This document shows positions 1 to 11,505 of a stretch of 29,892 nt of DNA, piece after piece. Positions within the stretch are counted from its first letter, which is position 1, and every line of letters starts with the position of its first letter. The notes beneath the pieces were generated by a model. It was not told where the DNA came from. It saw only the letters and a program-made list of their open reading frames with translations, and ran no database searches. The translations under genes were made by a program, and so were the position numbers. This DNA is from Nemertoderma westbladi (taxonomy: Eukaryota; Xenacoelomorpha; Nemertodermatida; Nemertodermatidae). The DNA lies in the NCBI GenBank assembly GCA_032718475.1, contig JAUCBJ010009034.1, positions 1 to 29,892 on the forward strand, in the 5' to 3' direction.

Positions 1-119
1 CAATAATAACTGAAATGCAAAGAAATTAAAGCTGTTAATTAAGTGAAAATAGCAATTTTATGTTTACGACTTAATTTAGCAAGGTGAATTTAATTTAGTT
101 GATAAATAAATGTAAAATA

Positions 120-535
120 TTAAAATGTAATAGAGAAATATCTACAGTGTTCACAGAATAGTGTTTAAATAGAACCGTCACCGAATATTCTAAAAACGCG
201 AAAATCGGACTGGAGAGGAAGCGAGCAGAGTGGAGTAGGGGGGGCGGGCCGTACCTGAAATCGCGAAGGGCCTGAGCGCGTGGGCGCGAGGATTGATTCA
301 AGGTAAGAACCCGGGCCTTAAATGTGCAGGAAATTACCACGGACAATACCTTGGGTACTAGTGAACGGAAAGTGAAGTACCGGCGCAGCGGTAAGTCTCG
401 TTTGCCTGACGTGATGTTCGGGCTCGGTTCAACCGTCTTCTTAAACCTTCAGCTCAGCAGCTCTCTTCATTTTTTTTCGTTATTCTAGAACATATGGCAA
501 CCCACACCACAGTACTGCCGCGCCAAGCAACCCAA
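120..535. repeat. GC-rich block with splice-like signals (copy A)
   Basis: Bases 190-460 are strikingly GC- and CpG-rich against AT-rich surroundings. The plus strand holds two donor-like sites, TTCAAG|GTAAGA near 300 and GCAGCG|GTAAGT near 390. A pyrimidine-rich acceptor-like CATTTTTTTTCGTTATTCTAG lies near 468-488. The 83-codon minus frame across 95-346 recurs only because the DNA is duplicated. Confidence 0.6.
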
Positions 536-699
536 GTATAAAATGTTTTGTTACACAATTATTATTATTAATTATTATTATTATTATTAATAATTTTTTT
601 GTGCTTCTATTGAGTTCTAACCTTAACCATGTGTGTACATGTAGGTTACATGTTGTATAAGATAATAAAATCGTCACTTTTCAAATCGTCACTTTTATT

Positions 700-969
700 T
701 TAAATTTCACTGTATAATTTTTTATAATCTTTCTTCATTTCGCGGTAAAGATTGGTCCAGTTCGTCACTTTTCCGTCCAAATAGTGTTGGTATTGTGGGG
801 CGAGCCACGAATTGTGCGAAGCCTTAGCATATAGTAGGGCTACCATTAAGGAGTTGTCTGTCATCGTCGTAAATTTTAGATTGCTAATAACAAATAAATC
901 AATAGTCCTTGCCGACCCCGAGATAAGCCGTTTGAGTTGCCTTAGGACCAACACCAAAAGGGATGGCAA
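700..969 (-). other. 89-codon open frame in repeat block (copy A)
   Basis: The minus frame begins MPSLLVLVLRQLKRL and ends YREMKKDYKKLYSEI. It is hydrophobic at the N-terminus and charged at the C-terminus, with no family recognised. Copies at 5425-5694, 14711-14977 and 19143-19409 stay open, and the last two differ by one whole codon (MKKDYK against MKDYK). It may be a relic exon of a mobile element or chance. It is not called as a gene. Confidence 0.3.
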
Positions 970-1025
970 GGGGCGAGCGGTACGCTGAAGGGTCGAAGCT
1001 TTACCGACTAGACGGAGTGATATAT

Positions 1026-1045
1026 ATGCAGCATCACTGCTGCAT
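1026..1045. repeat. Perfect 8-bp-arm hairpin
   Basis: ATGCAGCA-TCAC-TGCTGCAT. Copy B (5751-5770) has one mismatch in the stem, and the copy near 19470 keeps the perfect form. Confidence 0.7.
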
Positions 1046-1683
1046 TCTCTCGCAGACCGACAGACACCAATGGACAGGCGAGCGGAGCTGGTCAGTGTAT
1101 CACGAGCCTGAAAAGGATTCGGGGTACGGTGACACTAGGCAAGGCAAGGGATAGACCCGACGGACTACCAACGGATTTTCGATGGACCAATGACCGACTT
1201 ATGACGGACACAGACAGACCAGACAGACGGGTATTAAACGTAGTTCTGGGGGGTTAAAATCTAAATAAATAATTCTGACTGACCAAATAATTCGTAAATG
1301 TAGGCTTATATTACAGTATAAAAAAACTCATTTGATATTATTAATTTATATTGATTATTGATATTATTGATATATTGATATTAATTTGAATTATTAATTA
1401 ATTAATTATTATATTATTATGATTATTATCTACTGTAACTAAAGAAATTAAAGCTGTTAATTAAGTGAAAATAGCAATTGTATGGTTACGTCTTAATTTA
1501 GCAAGGTGAATTTAATTTAGTTGATAAATAAATGTAAAATATAAAAATGTAATAGAGAAATATCTACAGTGTTCACAGAATAGTGTTTAAATAGAACCGT
1601 CACCGAATATTCTAAAAACGCGAAAATCGGACTGGAGAGGAAGCGAGCAGAGTGGAGTAGGGGGGGCGGGCCGTACCTGAAAT

Positions 1684-1765
1684 TAACTGAGTTCCTACAG
1701 TATATATCAGTTACATTATATTAACTGAGTTCCTACAGTATATATCAGTTACATTATATACTGAC
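1684..1765. repeat. Two 38-bp satellite units before the array (A)
   Basis: Two units interrupt the GC-rich block directly after CCGTACCTGAAA and are followed by CTGACGGATTTTCG. The same pair occurs at 6409-6490. Confidence 0.9.
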
Positions 1766-2085
1766 GGATTTTCGATGGACCAATGACCGACTTATGAGGG
1801 ACACAGACAGACCAGACAGACGGGTATTAAACGTAGTTCTGGGGGGTTAAAATCTAAATAAATAATTCTGACTAACCAAATAATTCGTAAATGTAGGCTT
1901 ATATTACAGTATAAAAAAACTCATTTGATTACTATGGTCACAGTGACAATTATTTCGTGTAATTTCATCTTCATATATAAATGAAACTAAATAAATCAAT
2001 TCATTTTCCTATTAAACTTTAATCAATTATATCAGTTACATTTACAAACAAACATAAACAAAATATAACATTAACTTGTATTATT

Positions 2086-3445
2086 TTAACTGAGTTCCTA
2101 CAGTATATATCAGTTACATTATATTAACTGAGTTCCTACAGTATATATCAGTTACATTATATTAACTGAGTTCCTACAGTATATATCAGTTACCGGTACA
2201 TTATATTAACTGAGTTCCTACAGTATATATCAGTTACATTATATTAACTGAGTTCCTACAGTATATATCAGTTACATTGTATTAACTGAGTTCCTACAGT
2301 ATATATCAGTTACATTATATTAACTGAGTTCCTACAGTATATATCAGTTACATTATATTAACTGAGTTCCTACAGTATATATCAGTTACATTATATTAAC
2401 TGAGTTTCTACAGTATATATCAGTTACATTATATTAACTGAGTTCCTACAGTATATATCAGTTACATTATATTAACTGAGTTCCTACAGTATATATCAGT
2501 TACATTATATTAACTGAGTTCCTACAGTATATATCAGTTACATTGTATTAACTGAGTTCCTACAGTATATATCAGTTACATTATATTAACTGAGTTCCTA
2601 CAGTATATATCAGTTACATTATATTAACTGAGTTCCTACAGTATATATCAGTTACATTATATTAACTGAGTTTCTACAGTATATATCAGTTACATTATAT
2701 TAACTGAGTTCCTACAGTATATATCAGTTACATTATATTAACTGAGTTCCTACAGTATATATCAGTTACATTATATTAACTGAGTTTCTACAGTATATAT
2801 CAGTTACATTATATTAACTGAGTTCCTACAGTATATATCAGTTACATTATATTAACTGAGTTCCTACAGTATATATCAGTTACATTATATTAACTGAGTT
2901 CCTACAGTATATATCAGTTACATTATATTAACTGAGTTTCTACAGTATATATCAGTTACATTATATTAACTGAGTTCCTACAGTATATATCAGTTACATT
3001 ATATTAACTGAGTTCCTACAGTATATATCAGTTACATTATATTAACTGAGTTTCTACAGTATATATCAGTTACATTATATTAACTGAGTTCCTACAGTAT
3101 ATATCAGTTACATTATATTAACTGAGTTCCTACAGTATATATCAGTTACATTATATTAACTGAGTTTCTACAGTATATATCAGTTACATTATATTAACTG
3201 AGTTCCTACAGTATATATCAGTTACATTATATTAACTGAGTTCCTACAGTATATATCAGTTACATTATATTAACTGAGTTTCTACAGTATATATCAGTTA
3301 CATTATATTAACTGAGTTCCTACAGTATATATCAGTTACATTATATTAACTGAGTTCCTACAGTATATATCAGTTACATTATATTAACTGAGTTCCTACA
3401 GTATATAACAGTTACATTATATTAACTGAGTTCCTACAGTATATA
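2086..3445. repeat. 38-bp satellite array, 35 units (copy A)
   Basis: The unit TTAACTGAGTTCCTACAGTA plus 18 more bases (TATATCAGTTACATTATA) repeats head to tail, ending with a 24-bp partial unit. Unit 3 carries a 6-bp insertion (CGGTAC). Units 9, 16, 19, 23, 26, 29 and 32 have TTTCTA in place of TTCCTA, which gives a 114-bp (3-unit) higher-order period toward the 3' side. Each unit contains the inverted repeat TAACTGA...TCAGTTA with a 16-base loop. Confidence 0.97.
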
Positions 3446-4172
3446 ACTGTATAACTGTATACTACAGTATAGACCAATCAGATTGATTTGCACATTAGAG
3501 CAGCTCTGTCCACGTTTTTCAAAAAATTTCAGAAGGTTTTTATGTATTCTGGGATTATTATTGTTATTATTATCCCATACTTACTGTGACCAACCGAAGT
3601 TGTCGAAATAGGTCTAGTTCAATAATATGGGGCGAGCCACAAAGTCTGAGAGCTGATCTTTACAGCCTTAGCATCAATATTGGAACGTCAATATTCTAAC
3701 TCATTCATTCCCCATAGTATAAAGTTAATTATAATAACTACCTATTGTACTGTGTGGGAAATATAATATGCTTTATTTGCCGTTCATCCCGAGATCTGTT
3801 ATTAAACGACCGAGCGCACCGAGGGAGGTAAATAAGTCCCCATATTTTGGGAGTGGAGGTCCGAAACCCTAATTCAAAGTGGAAATGGAGGCCCAAAGCC
3901 TTAATTATAAAACAGTCATGTAACCCTAACCTTAAATATTTTGGATCCTAAAAGTGAATATGTATCTTACTGTATACTGAAATAGATAGGATGGAAAAAG
4001 AATCAAATAGGATGGACCGTGCACAATGAATGGCATATGGGTCGGCACCGTCTATGAGCTCGATTTTCATTGGCTCACCAATTATGGGACCGGACATAGG
4101 TTTCAGCATCCTGTTTGGTTTTCCATAATTAAATATATTATTTACCGGTGAATTATTAGTACATATTATTAA

Positions 4173-4203
4173 GGGGGGGGGGGGGGGGGGGGTATACCCC
4201 CCC
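4173..4203. repeat. G20-TATA-C7 tract
   Basis: A run of 20 G is followed by TATA and seven C, partly self-complementary. Length is likely unstable and prone to sequencing error. Confidence 0.8.
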
Positions 4204-4260
4204 TCAGGTAAAATTTTCAAATTGTTGTTTCTTTATTTCATCTAAAATGTTAGTTAATTA

Positions 4261-4400
4261 ATTTAAAATGTATCTCTATCTTAGCATAAATATATCTCTA
4301 TCTTAGCATAAATATATCTCTATCTTAGCTTAAAATGTATCTGTATCTTAGCTTAAATGTACCTGTAGGCCATATCTTAGCTGAAATTTATATGTTTCTT
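4261..4400. repeat. TATCTTAGC-type minisatellite
   Basis: About six degenerate units of 20-23 bp with the core TATCTTAGCWTAAA. Related stretches recur near 8715-8835, 9780-9885, 12050-12170, 13115-13220, 14550-14660 and 18985-19095. Confidence 0.8.
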
Positions 4401-4844
4401 AGCTTAATCAAAAACATCACGAGTACGAGATATTGACCAAATTTAATATTTTAAATTTCACTGTATAATTTTTTATAATCTTTCTTCATTCCGCGGTAAA
4501 GATTGGTCCAGACCATCACTTTTCCGTCCAAATAGTGTTGGTATTGTGGGGCGAGCCACGATTTGTGCGAAGCCTTAGCATATAGTAGGGCTACCATTAA
4601 GGAGTTGTCTGTCATCGTCGTAAATTTTAGATTGCTAATTTTAACAAAAAGATTTAAAGATTATCCCATTCAATTCGGATAGTTTTCAGTTTGAAGATAA
4701 AAATAATAATTTTATTAGGCCCACCCAATAATAACTGAAATGCAAAGAAATTAAAGCTGTTAATTAAGTGAAAATAGCAATTTTATGTTTACGACTTAAT
4801 TTAGCAAGGTGAATTTAATTTAGTTGATAAATAAATGTAAAATA

Positions 4845-5260
4845 TTAAAATGTAATAGAGAAATATCTACAGTGTTCACAGAATAGTGTTTAAATAGAAC
4901 CGTCACCGAATATTCTAAAAACGCGAAAATCGGACTGGAGAGGAAGCGAGCAGAGTGGAGTAGGGGGGGCGGGCCGTACCTGAAATCGCGAAGGGCCTGA
5001 GCGCGTGGGCGCGAGGATTGATTCAAGGTAAGAACCCGGGCCTTAAATGTGCAGGAAATTACCACGGACAATACCTTGGGTACTAGTGAACGGAAAGTGA
5101 AGTACCGGCGCAGCGGTAAGTCTCGTTTGCCTGACGTGATGTTCGGGCTCGGTTCAACCGTCTTCTTAAACCTTCAGCTCAGCAGCTCTCTTCATTTTTT
5201 TTCGTTATTCTAGAACATATGGCAACCCACACCACAGTACTGCCGCGCCAAGCAACCCAA
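4845..5260. repeat. GC-rich block (copy B)
   Basis: Identical in the parts compared to the copy A block at 120-535, including both donor-like sites and the acceptor-like tract. Confidence 0.6.
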
Positions 5261-5424
5261 GTATAAAATGTTTTGTTACACAATTATTATTATTAATTAT
5301 TATTATTATTATTAATAATTTTTTTGTGCTTCTATTGAGTTCTAACCTTAACCATGTGTGTACATGTAGGTTACATGTTGTATAAGATAATAAAATCGTC
5401 ACTTTTCAAATCGTCACTTTTATT

Positions 5425-5694
5425 TTAAATTTCACTGTATAATTTTTTATAATCTTTCTTCATTTCGCGGTAAAGATTGGTCCAGTTCGTCACTTTTCCG
5501 TCCAAATAGTGTTGGTATTGTGGGGCGAGCCACGAATTGTGCGAAGCCTTAGCATATAGTAGGGCTACCATTAAGGAGTTGTCTGTCATCGTCGTAAATT
5601 TTAGATTGCTAATAACAAATAAATCAATAGTCCTTGCCGACACCGAGATAAGCCGTTTGAGTTGCCTTAGGACCAACACCAAAAGGGATGGCAA
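5425..5694 (-). other. 89-codon open frame in repeat block (copy B)
   Basis: This is the duplicate of 700-969 with a Gly-to-Val change near residue 18 from one substitution. No family is recognised. Confidence 0.3.
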
Positions 5695-6408
5695 GGGGCG
5701 AGCGGTACGCTGAAGGGACGAAGCTTTACCGTCTAGACGGAGTGATATATATGCAACATCACTGCTGCATTCTCTCGCAGACCGACAGACACCAATGGAC
5801 AGCCGAGCGGAGCTGGTCAGCGTATCACGAGCCTGAAAAGGATTCGGGGTACGGTGACACTAGGCAAAGTAAGGGATAGACCCGACGGACTACTGACGGA
5901 TTTTCGATGGACCAATGACCGACTTATGAGGGACACAGACAGACCAGACAGACGGGTATTAAACGTAGTTCTGGGGGGTTAGAATCTAAATAAATAATTC
6001 TGACTAACCAAATAATTCGTAAATGTAGGCTTATATTACAGTATAAAAAAACTCATTTGATATTATTAATTTATATTGATTATTGATATTATTGATATAT
6101 TGATATTAATTTGAATTATTAATTAATTAATTATTATATTATTATGATTATTATCTACTGTAACTAAAGAAATTAAAGCTGTTAATTAAGTGAAAATAGC
6201 AATTGTATGGTTACGTCTTAATTTAGCAAGGTGAATTTAATTTAGTTGATAAATAAATGTAAAATATAAAAATGTAATAGAGAAATATCTACAGTGTTCA
6301 CAGAATAGTGTTTAAATAGAACCGTCACCGAATATTCTAAAAACGCGAAAATCGGACTGGAGAGGAAGCGAGCAGAGTGGAGTAGGGGGGGCGGGCCGTA
6401 CCTGAAAT

Positions 6409-6490
6409 TAACTGAGTTCCTACAGTATATATCAGTTACATTATATTAACTGAGTTCCTACAGTATATATCAGTTACATTATATACTGAC
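6409..6490. repeat. Two 38-bp satellite units before the array (B)
   Basis: This is the copy B equivalent of 1684-1765, with the same junctions on both sides. Confidence 0.9.
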
Positions 6491-6810
6491 GGATTTTCGA
6501 TGGACCAATGACCGACTTATGAGGGACACAGACAGACCAGACAGACGGGTATTAAACGTAGTTCTGGGGGGTTAAAATCTAAATAAATAATTCTGACTAA
6601 CCAAATAATTCGTAAATGTAGGCTTATATTACAGTATAAAAAAACTCATTTGATTACTATGGTCACAGTGACAATTATTTCGTGTAATTTCATCTTCATA
6701 TATAAATGAAACTAAATAAATCAATTCATTTTCCTATTAAACTTTAATCAATTATATCAGTTACATTTACAAACAAACATAAACAAAATATAACATTAAC
6801 TTGTATTATT

Positions 6811-8170
6811 TTAACTGAGTTCCTACAGTATATATCAGTTACATTATATTAACTGAGTTCCTACAGTATATATCAGTTACATTATATTAACTGAGTTCCT
6901 ACAGTATATATCAGTTACCGGTACATTATATTAACTGAGTTCCTACAGTATATATCAGTTACATTATATTAACTGAGTTCCTACAGTATATATCAGTTAC
7001 ATTGTATTAACTGAGTTCCTACAGTATATATCAGTTACATTATATTAACTGAGTTCCTACAGTATATATCAGTTACATTATATTAACTGAGTTCCTACAG
7101 TATATATCAGTTACATTATATTAACTGAGTTTCTACAGTATATATCAGTTACATTATATTAACTGAGTTCCTACAGTATATATCAGTTACATTATATTAA
7201 CTGAGTTCCTACAGTATATATCAGTTACATTATATTAACTGAGTTCCTACAGTATATATCAGTTACATTGTATTAACTGAGTTCCTACAGTATATATCAG
7301 TTACATTATATTAACTGAGTTCCTACAGTATATATCAGTTACATTATATTAACTGAGTTCCTACAGTATATATCAGTTACATTATATTAACTGAGTTTCT
7401 ACAGTATATATCAGTTACATTATATTAACTGAGTTCCTACAGTATATATCAGTTACATTATATTAACTGAGTTCCTACAGTATATATCAGTTACATTATA
7501 TTAACTGAGTTTCTACAGTATATATCAGTTACATTATATTAACTGAGTTCCTACAGTATATATCAGTTACATTATATTAACTGAGTTCCTACAGTATATA
7601 TCAGTTACATTATATTAACTGAGTTCCTACAGTATATATCAGTTACATTATATTAACTGAGTTTCTACAGTATATATCAGTTACATTATATTAACTGAGT
7701 TCCTACAGTATATATCAGTTACATTATATTAACTGAGTTCCTACAGTATATATCAGTTACATTATATTAACTGAGTTTCTACAGTATATATCAGTTACAT
7801 TATATTAACTGAGTTCCTACAGTATATATCAGTTACATTATATTAACTGAGTTCCTACAGTATATATCAGTTACATTATATTAACTGAGTTTCTACAGTA
7901 TATATCAGTTACATTATATTAACTGAGTTCCTACAGTATATATCAGTTACATTATATTAACTGAGTTCCTACAGTATATATCAGTTACATTATATTAACT
8001 GAGTTTCTACAGTATATATCAGTTACATTATATTAACTGAGTTCCTACAGTATATATCAGTTACATTATATTAACTGAGTTCCTACAGTATATATCAGTT
8101 ACATTATATTAACTGAGTTCCTACAGTATATAACAGTTACATTATATTAACTGAGTTCCTACAGTATATA
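6811..8170. repeat. 38-bp satellite array, 35 units (copy B)
   Basis: This is the duplicate of the array at 2086-3445, including the CGGTAC insertion and the same positions of the C/T variant. Confidence 0.97.
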
Positions 8171-8995
8171 ACTGTATAACTGTATACTACAGTATAGACC
8201 AATCAGATTGATTTGCACATTAGAGCAGCTCTGTCCACGTTTTTCAAAAAATTTCAGAAGGTTTTTATGTATTCTGGGATTATTATTGTTATTATTATCC
8301 CATACTTACTGTGACCAACCGAAGTTGTCGAAATAGGTCTAGTTCAATAATATGGGGCGAGCCACAAAGTCTGAGAGCTGATCTTTACAGCCTTAGCATC
8401 AATATTGGAACGTCAATATTCTAACTCATTCATTCCCCATAGTATAAAGTTAATTATAATAACTACCTATTGTACTGTGTGGGAAATATAATATGCTTTA
8501 TTTGCCGTTCATCCCGAGATCTGTTATTAAACGACCGAGCGCACCGAGGGAGGTAAATAAGTCCCCATATTTTGGGAGTGGAGGTCCGAAACCCTAATTC
8601 AAAGTGGAAATGGAGGCCCAAAGCCTTAATTATAAAACAGTCATGTAACCCTAACCTTAAATATTTTGGATCCTAAAAGTGAATATGTATCTTACTGTAT
8701 ACTGCAGCTTGAATGTATCTACTGTATATCTTAGCATAAATACTGTATATCTCTATCTTAGCTTAAAATGTATCTGTATCTTAGCTTAAATGTACCTGTA
8801 GGCCATATCTTAGCTGAAATTTATGTTTCTTAGCTTAATCAAAAACATCACGAGTACGAGATATTGACCAAATTTAATATTTTAAATTTCACTGTATAAT
8901 TTTTTATAATCTTTCATTTCGCGGTAAAGATTGGTCCAGTTCGTCACTTTTCCGTCCAAATAGTGTTGGTATTGTGGGGCGAGCCACGATTTGTG

Positions 8996-9090
8996 CGTAT
9001 ATAATCCTATATTACCCCGACTACATACTCTATATATAATGTTACAATAATTAGACTTGCCATGGAGTATGTTGCCGCCAGGTATTAAAT
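8996..9090. repeat. Dispersed TATATAATCC block
   Basis: About 90 bp from TATATAATCCTATATTACCCC to GCCGCCAGGTATTAAATAA replaces the rest of the 89-codon block. Copies lie at 12331-12425 and 20735-20828. The first two are junctions of the same event. Confidence 0.8.
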
Positions 9091-9252
9091 AACTGTAATT
9101 ATTATTAATTAATTAATTATTATATTATTATGATTATTATCTACTGTAACTAAAGAAATTAAAGCTGTTAATTAAGTGAAAATAGCAATTGTATGGTTAC
9201 GTCTTAATTTAGCAAGGTGAATTTAATTTAGTTGATAAATAAATGTAAAATA

Positions 9253-9668
9253 TAAAAATGTAATAGAGAAATATCTACAGTGTTCACAGAATAGTGTTTA
9301 AATAGAACCGTCACCGAATATTCTAAAAACGCGAAAATCGGACTGGAGAGGAAGCGAGCAGAGTGGAGTAGGGGGGGCGGGCCGTACCTGAAATCGCGAA
9401 GGGCCGGAGCGCGTGGGCGCGAGGATTGATCCAAGGTAAGAACCCGGGCCTTAAATGTGCAGGAAATTACCACGGACAATACCTTGGGTACTAGTGAACG
9501 GAAAGTGAAGTACCGGCGCAGCGGTAAGTCTCGTTTGCCTGACGTGATATTCGGGCTCGGTTCAACCGTCTTCTTAAACCTTCAGCTCAGCAGCTCTCTT
9601 CATTTTTTTTCGTTATTCTAGAACATATGGCAACCCACACCACAGTACTGCCGCGCCAAGCAACCCAA
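9253..9668. repeat. GC-rich block (copy C)
   Basis: Same block with a few substitutions (GGCCGGAGCG, GATCCAAGG). Both GTAAG sites are kept. Confidence 0.6.
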
Positions 9669-9887
9669 GTATAAAATGTTTTGTTACTACTGAGCGCAAA
9701 TTATTATTATTATTATTAATAATTTTTTTATAAAATTGTATATTCAATTCCAACACAATTCTGCTGTTAATTTAAGTGAAATATCTTAGCATAAATATAT
9801 CTCTATCTTAGCTTAAAATGTATCTGTATCTTAGCTTAAATGTACCTGTAGGCCATATCTTAGCTGAAATTTATATGTTTCTTAGAA

Positions 9888-9976
9888 CAGTTACATTATA
9901 TTAACTGAGTTCCTACAGTATATATCAGTTACATTATATTAACTGAGTTCCTACAGTATATATCAGTTACATTATA
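9888..9976. repeat. 38-bp satellite units, short (C)
   Basis: Two units plus a partial one are joined on the left to TTTCTTAGAACAG and on the right to CTGACGGATTTTCG. Confidence 0.88.
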
Positions 9977-10303
9977 TACTGACGGATTTTCGATGGACCA
10001 ATGACCGACTTATGAGGGACACAGACAGACCAGACAGACGGGTATTAAACGTAGTTCTGGGGGGTTAAAATCTAAATAAATAATTCTGACTAACCAAATA
10101 ATTCGTAAATGTAGGCTTATATTACAGTATAAAAAAACTCATTTGATTACTATGGTCACAGTGACAATTATTTCGTGTAATTTCATCTTCATATATAAAT
10201 GAAACTAAATAAATCAATTCATTTTCCTATTAAACTTTAATCAATTATATCAGTTACATTTACAAACAAACATAAACAAAATATAACATTAACTTGTATT
10301 ATT

Positions 10304-11505
10304 TTAACTGAGTTCCTACAGTATATATCAGTTACATTATATTAACTGAGTTCCTACAGTATATATCAGTTACATTATATTAACTGAGTTCCTACAGTAT
10401 ATATCAGTTACATTATATTAACTGAGTTTCTACAGTATATATCAGTTACATTATATTAACTGAGTTCCTACAGTATATATCAGTTACATTATATTAACTG
10501 AGTTCCTACAGTATATATCAGTTACATTATATTAACTGAGTTCCTACAGTATATATCAGTTACATTGTATTAACTGAGTTCCTACAGTATATATCAGTTA
10601 CATTATATTAACTGAGTTCCTACAGTATATATCAGTTACATTATATTAACTGAGTTCCTACAGTATATATCAGTTACATTATATTAACTGAGTTTCTACA
10701 GTATATATCAGTTACATTATATTAACTGAGTTCCTACAGTATATATCAGTTACATTATATTAACTGAGTTCCTACAGTATATATCAGTTACATTATATTA
10801 ACTGAGTTTCTACAGTATATATCAGTTACATTATATTAACTGAGTTCCTACAGTATATATCAGTTACATTATATTAACTGAGTTCCTACAGTATATATCA
10901 GTTACATTATATTAACTGAGTTCCTACAGTATATATCAGTTACATTATATTAACTGAGTTTCTACAGTATATATCAGTTACATTATATTAACTGAGTTCC
11001 TACAGTATATATCAGTTACATTATATTAACTGAGTTCCTACAGTATATATCAGTTACATTATATTAACTGAGTTCCTACAGTATATATCAGTTACATTAT
11101 ATTAACTGAGTTTCTACAGTATATATCAGTTACATTATATTAACTGAGTTCCTACAGTATATATCAGTTACATTATATTAACTGAGTTCCTACAGTATAT
11201 ATCAGTTACATTATATTAACTGAGTTTCTACAGTATATATCAGTTACATTATATTAACTGAGTTCCTACAGTATATATCAGTTACATTATATTAACTGAG
11301 TTCCTACAGTATATATCAGTTACATTATATTAACTGAGTTTCTACAGTATATATCAGTTACATTATATTAACTGAGTTCCTACAGTATATATCAGTTACA
11401 TTATATTAACTGAGTTCCTACAGTATATATCAGTTACATTATATTAACTGAGTTCCTACAGTATATAACAGTTACATTATATTAACTGAGTTCCTACAGT
11501 ATATA
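10304..11505. repeat. 38-bp satellite array, 31 units (copy C)
   Basis: It has 31 full units and a 24-bp tail, without the CGGTAC insertion. The TTTCTA variant falls at units 4, 11, 14, 18, 22, 25 and 28. The spacing is like copies A and B except for one extra unit in the middle. Confidence 0.96.

Larger units (their letters stand above)
1..3979. repeat. Segmental duplication copy A (4,725-bp period)
   Basis: This copy aligns to 4726-8704 with no insertion or deletion over 3,979 bp. About 13 substitutions are seen, all between 917 and about 1282. Content in order: GC-rich block, AT-rich linker, 89-codon-frame block, truncated second GC-rich block, pre-array block, 38-bp array and post-array block. 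The window begins inside the copy, so its left edge is unknown. Confidence 0.93.
3980..4725. other. Spacer between duplication copies A and B
   Basis: This includes 3980-4220, unique in the window, ending in a run of 20 G, then TATA, then seven C. It is followed by a TATCTTAGCATAAAT-type minisatellite and a truncated copy of the 89-codon-frame block (4443-4640). A 90-codon minus frame at 3948-4220 reads through the poly-G tract as polyproline and is not credible. Confidence 0.6.
4726..8704. repeat. Segmental duplication copy B
   Basis: This is the second copy of the 4,725-bp-period duplication, indel-free against 1-3979. Past 8704 it continues into CAGCTTGAATGTATC, whereas copy A diverges, so the right edge of the shared segment is well defined. 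Confidence 0.93.
8171..11505. repeat. 3,335-bp tandem duplication, first copy (C)
   Basis: It runs from the end of one 38-bp array to the end of the next. Shared landmarks recur at exactly +3335: the array ends at 8170 and 11505, the 83-codon frames at 9228 and 12563, and the pre-array blocks. It lacks most of the 89-codon block, which breaks off at 8995 into TATATAATCCTATATTACCCC. Confidence 0.9.

Noticed and set aside
95-346. 83-codon minus frame repeated four times
   Set aside because: Its repetition follows from near-identical duplicated DNA, and it crosses the GC-rich block with basic low-complexity sequence. There is no evidence of selection.
300-460. Spliced-leader RNA gene (tandem copies with AAG|GTAAGA)
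   Set aside because: No Sm-binding site (AATTTTTG type) or compact SL-RNA fold follows the donor, and the period is far larger than usual.
963-1154. Plus-strand frames beginning MARGERYAEG
   Set aside because: Frame lengths differ between copies (63 against 97 codons) because of a one-base difference, so the frame is not conserved.
2086-3445. CRISPR array
   Set aside because: Units are contiguous with no variable spacers, and the genomic context is eukaryotic.
3900-3945. Telomere-like CCCTAA motifs
   Set aside because: Only isolated CCCTAA copies are present, not an array.
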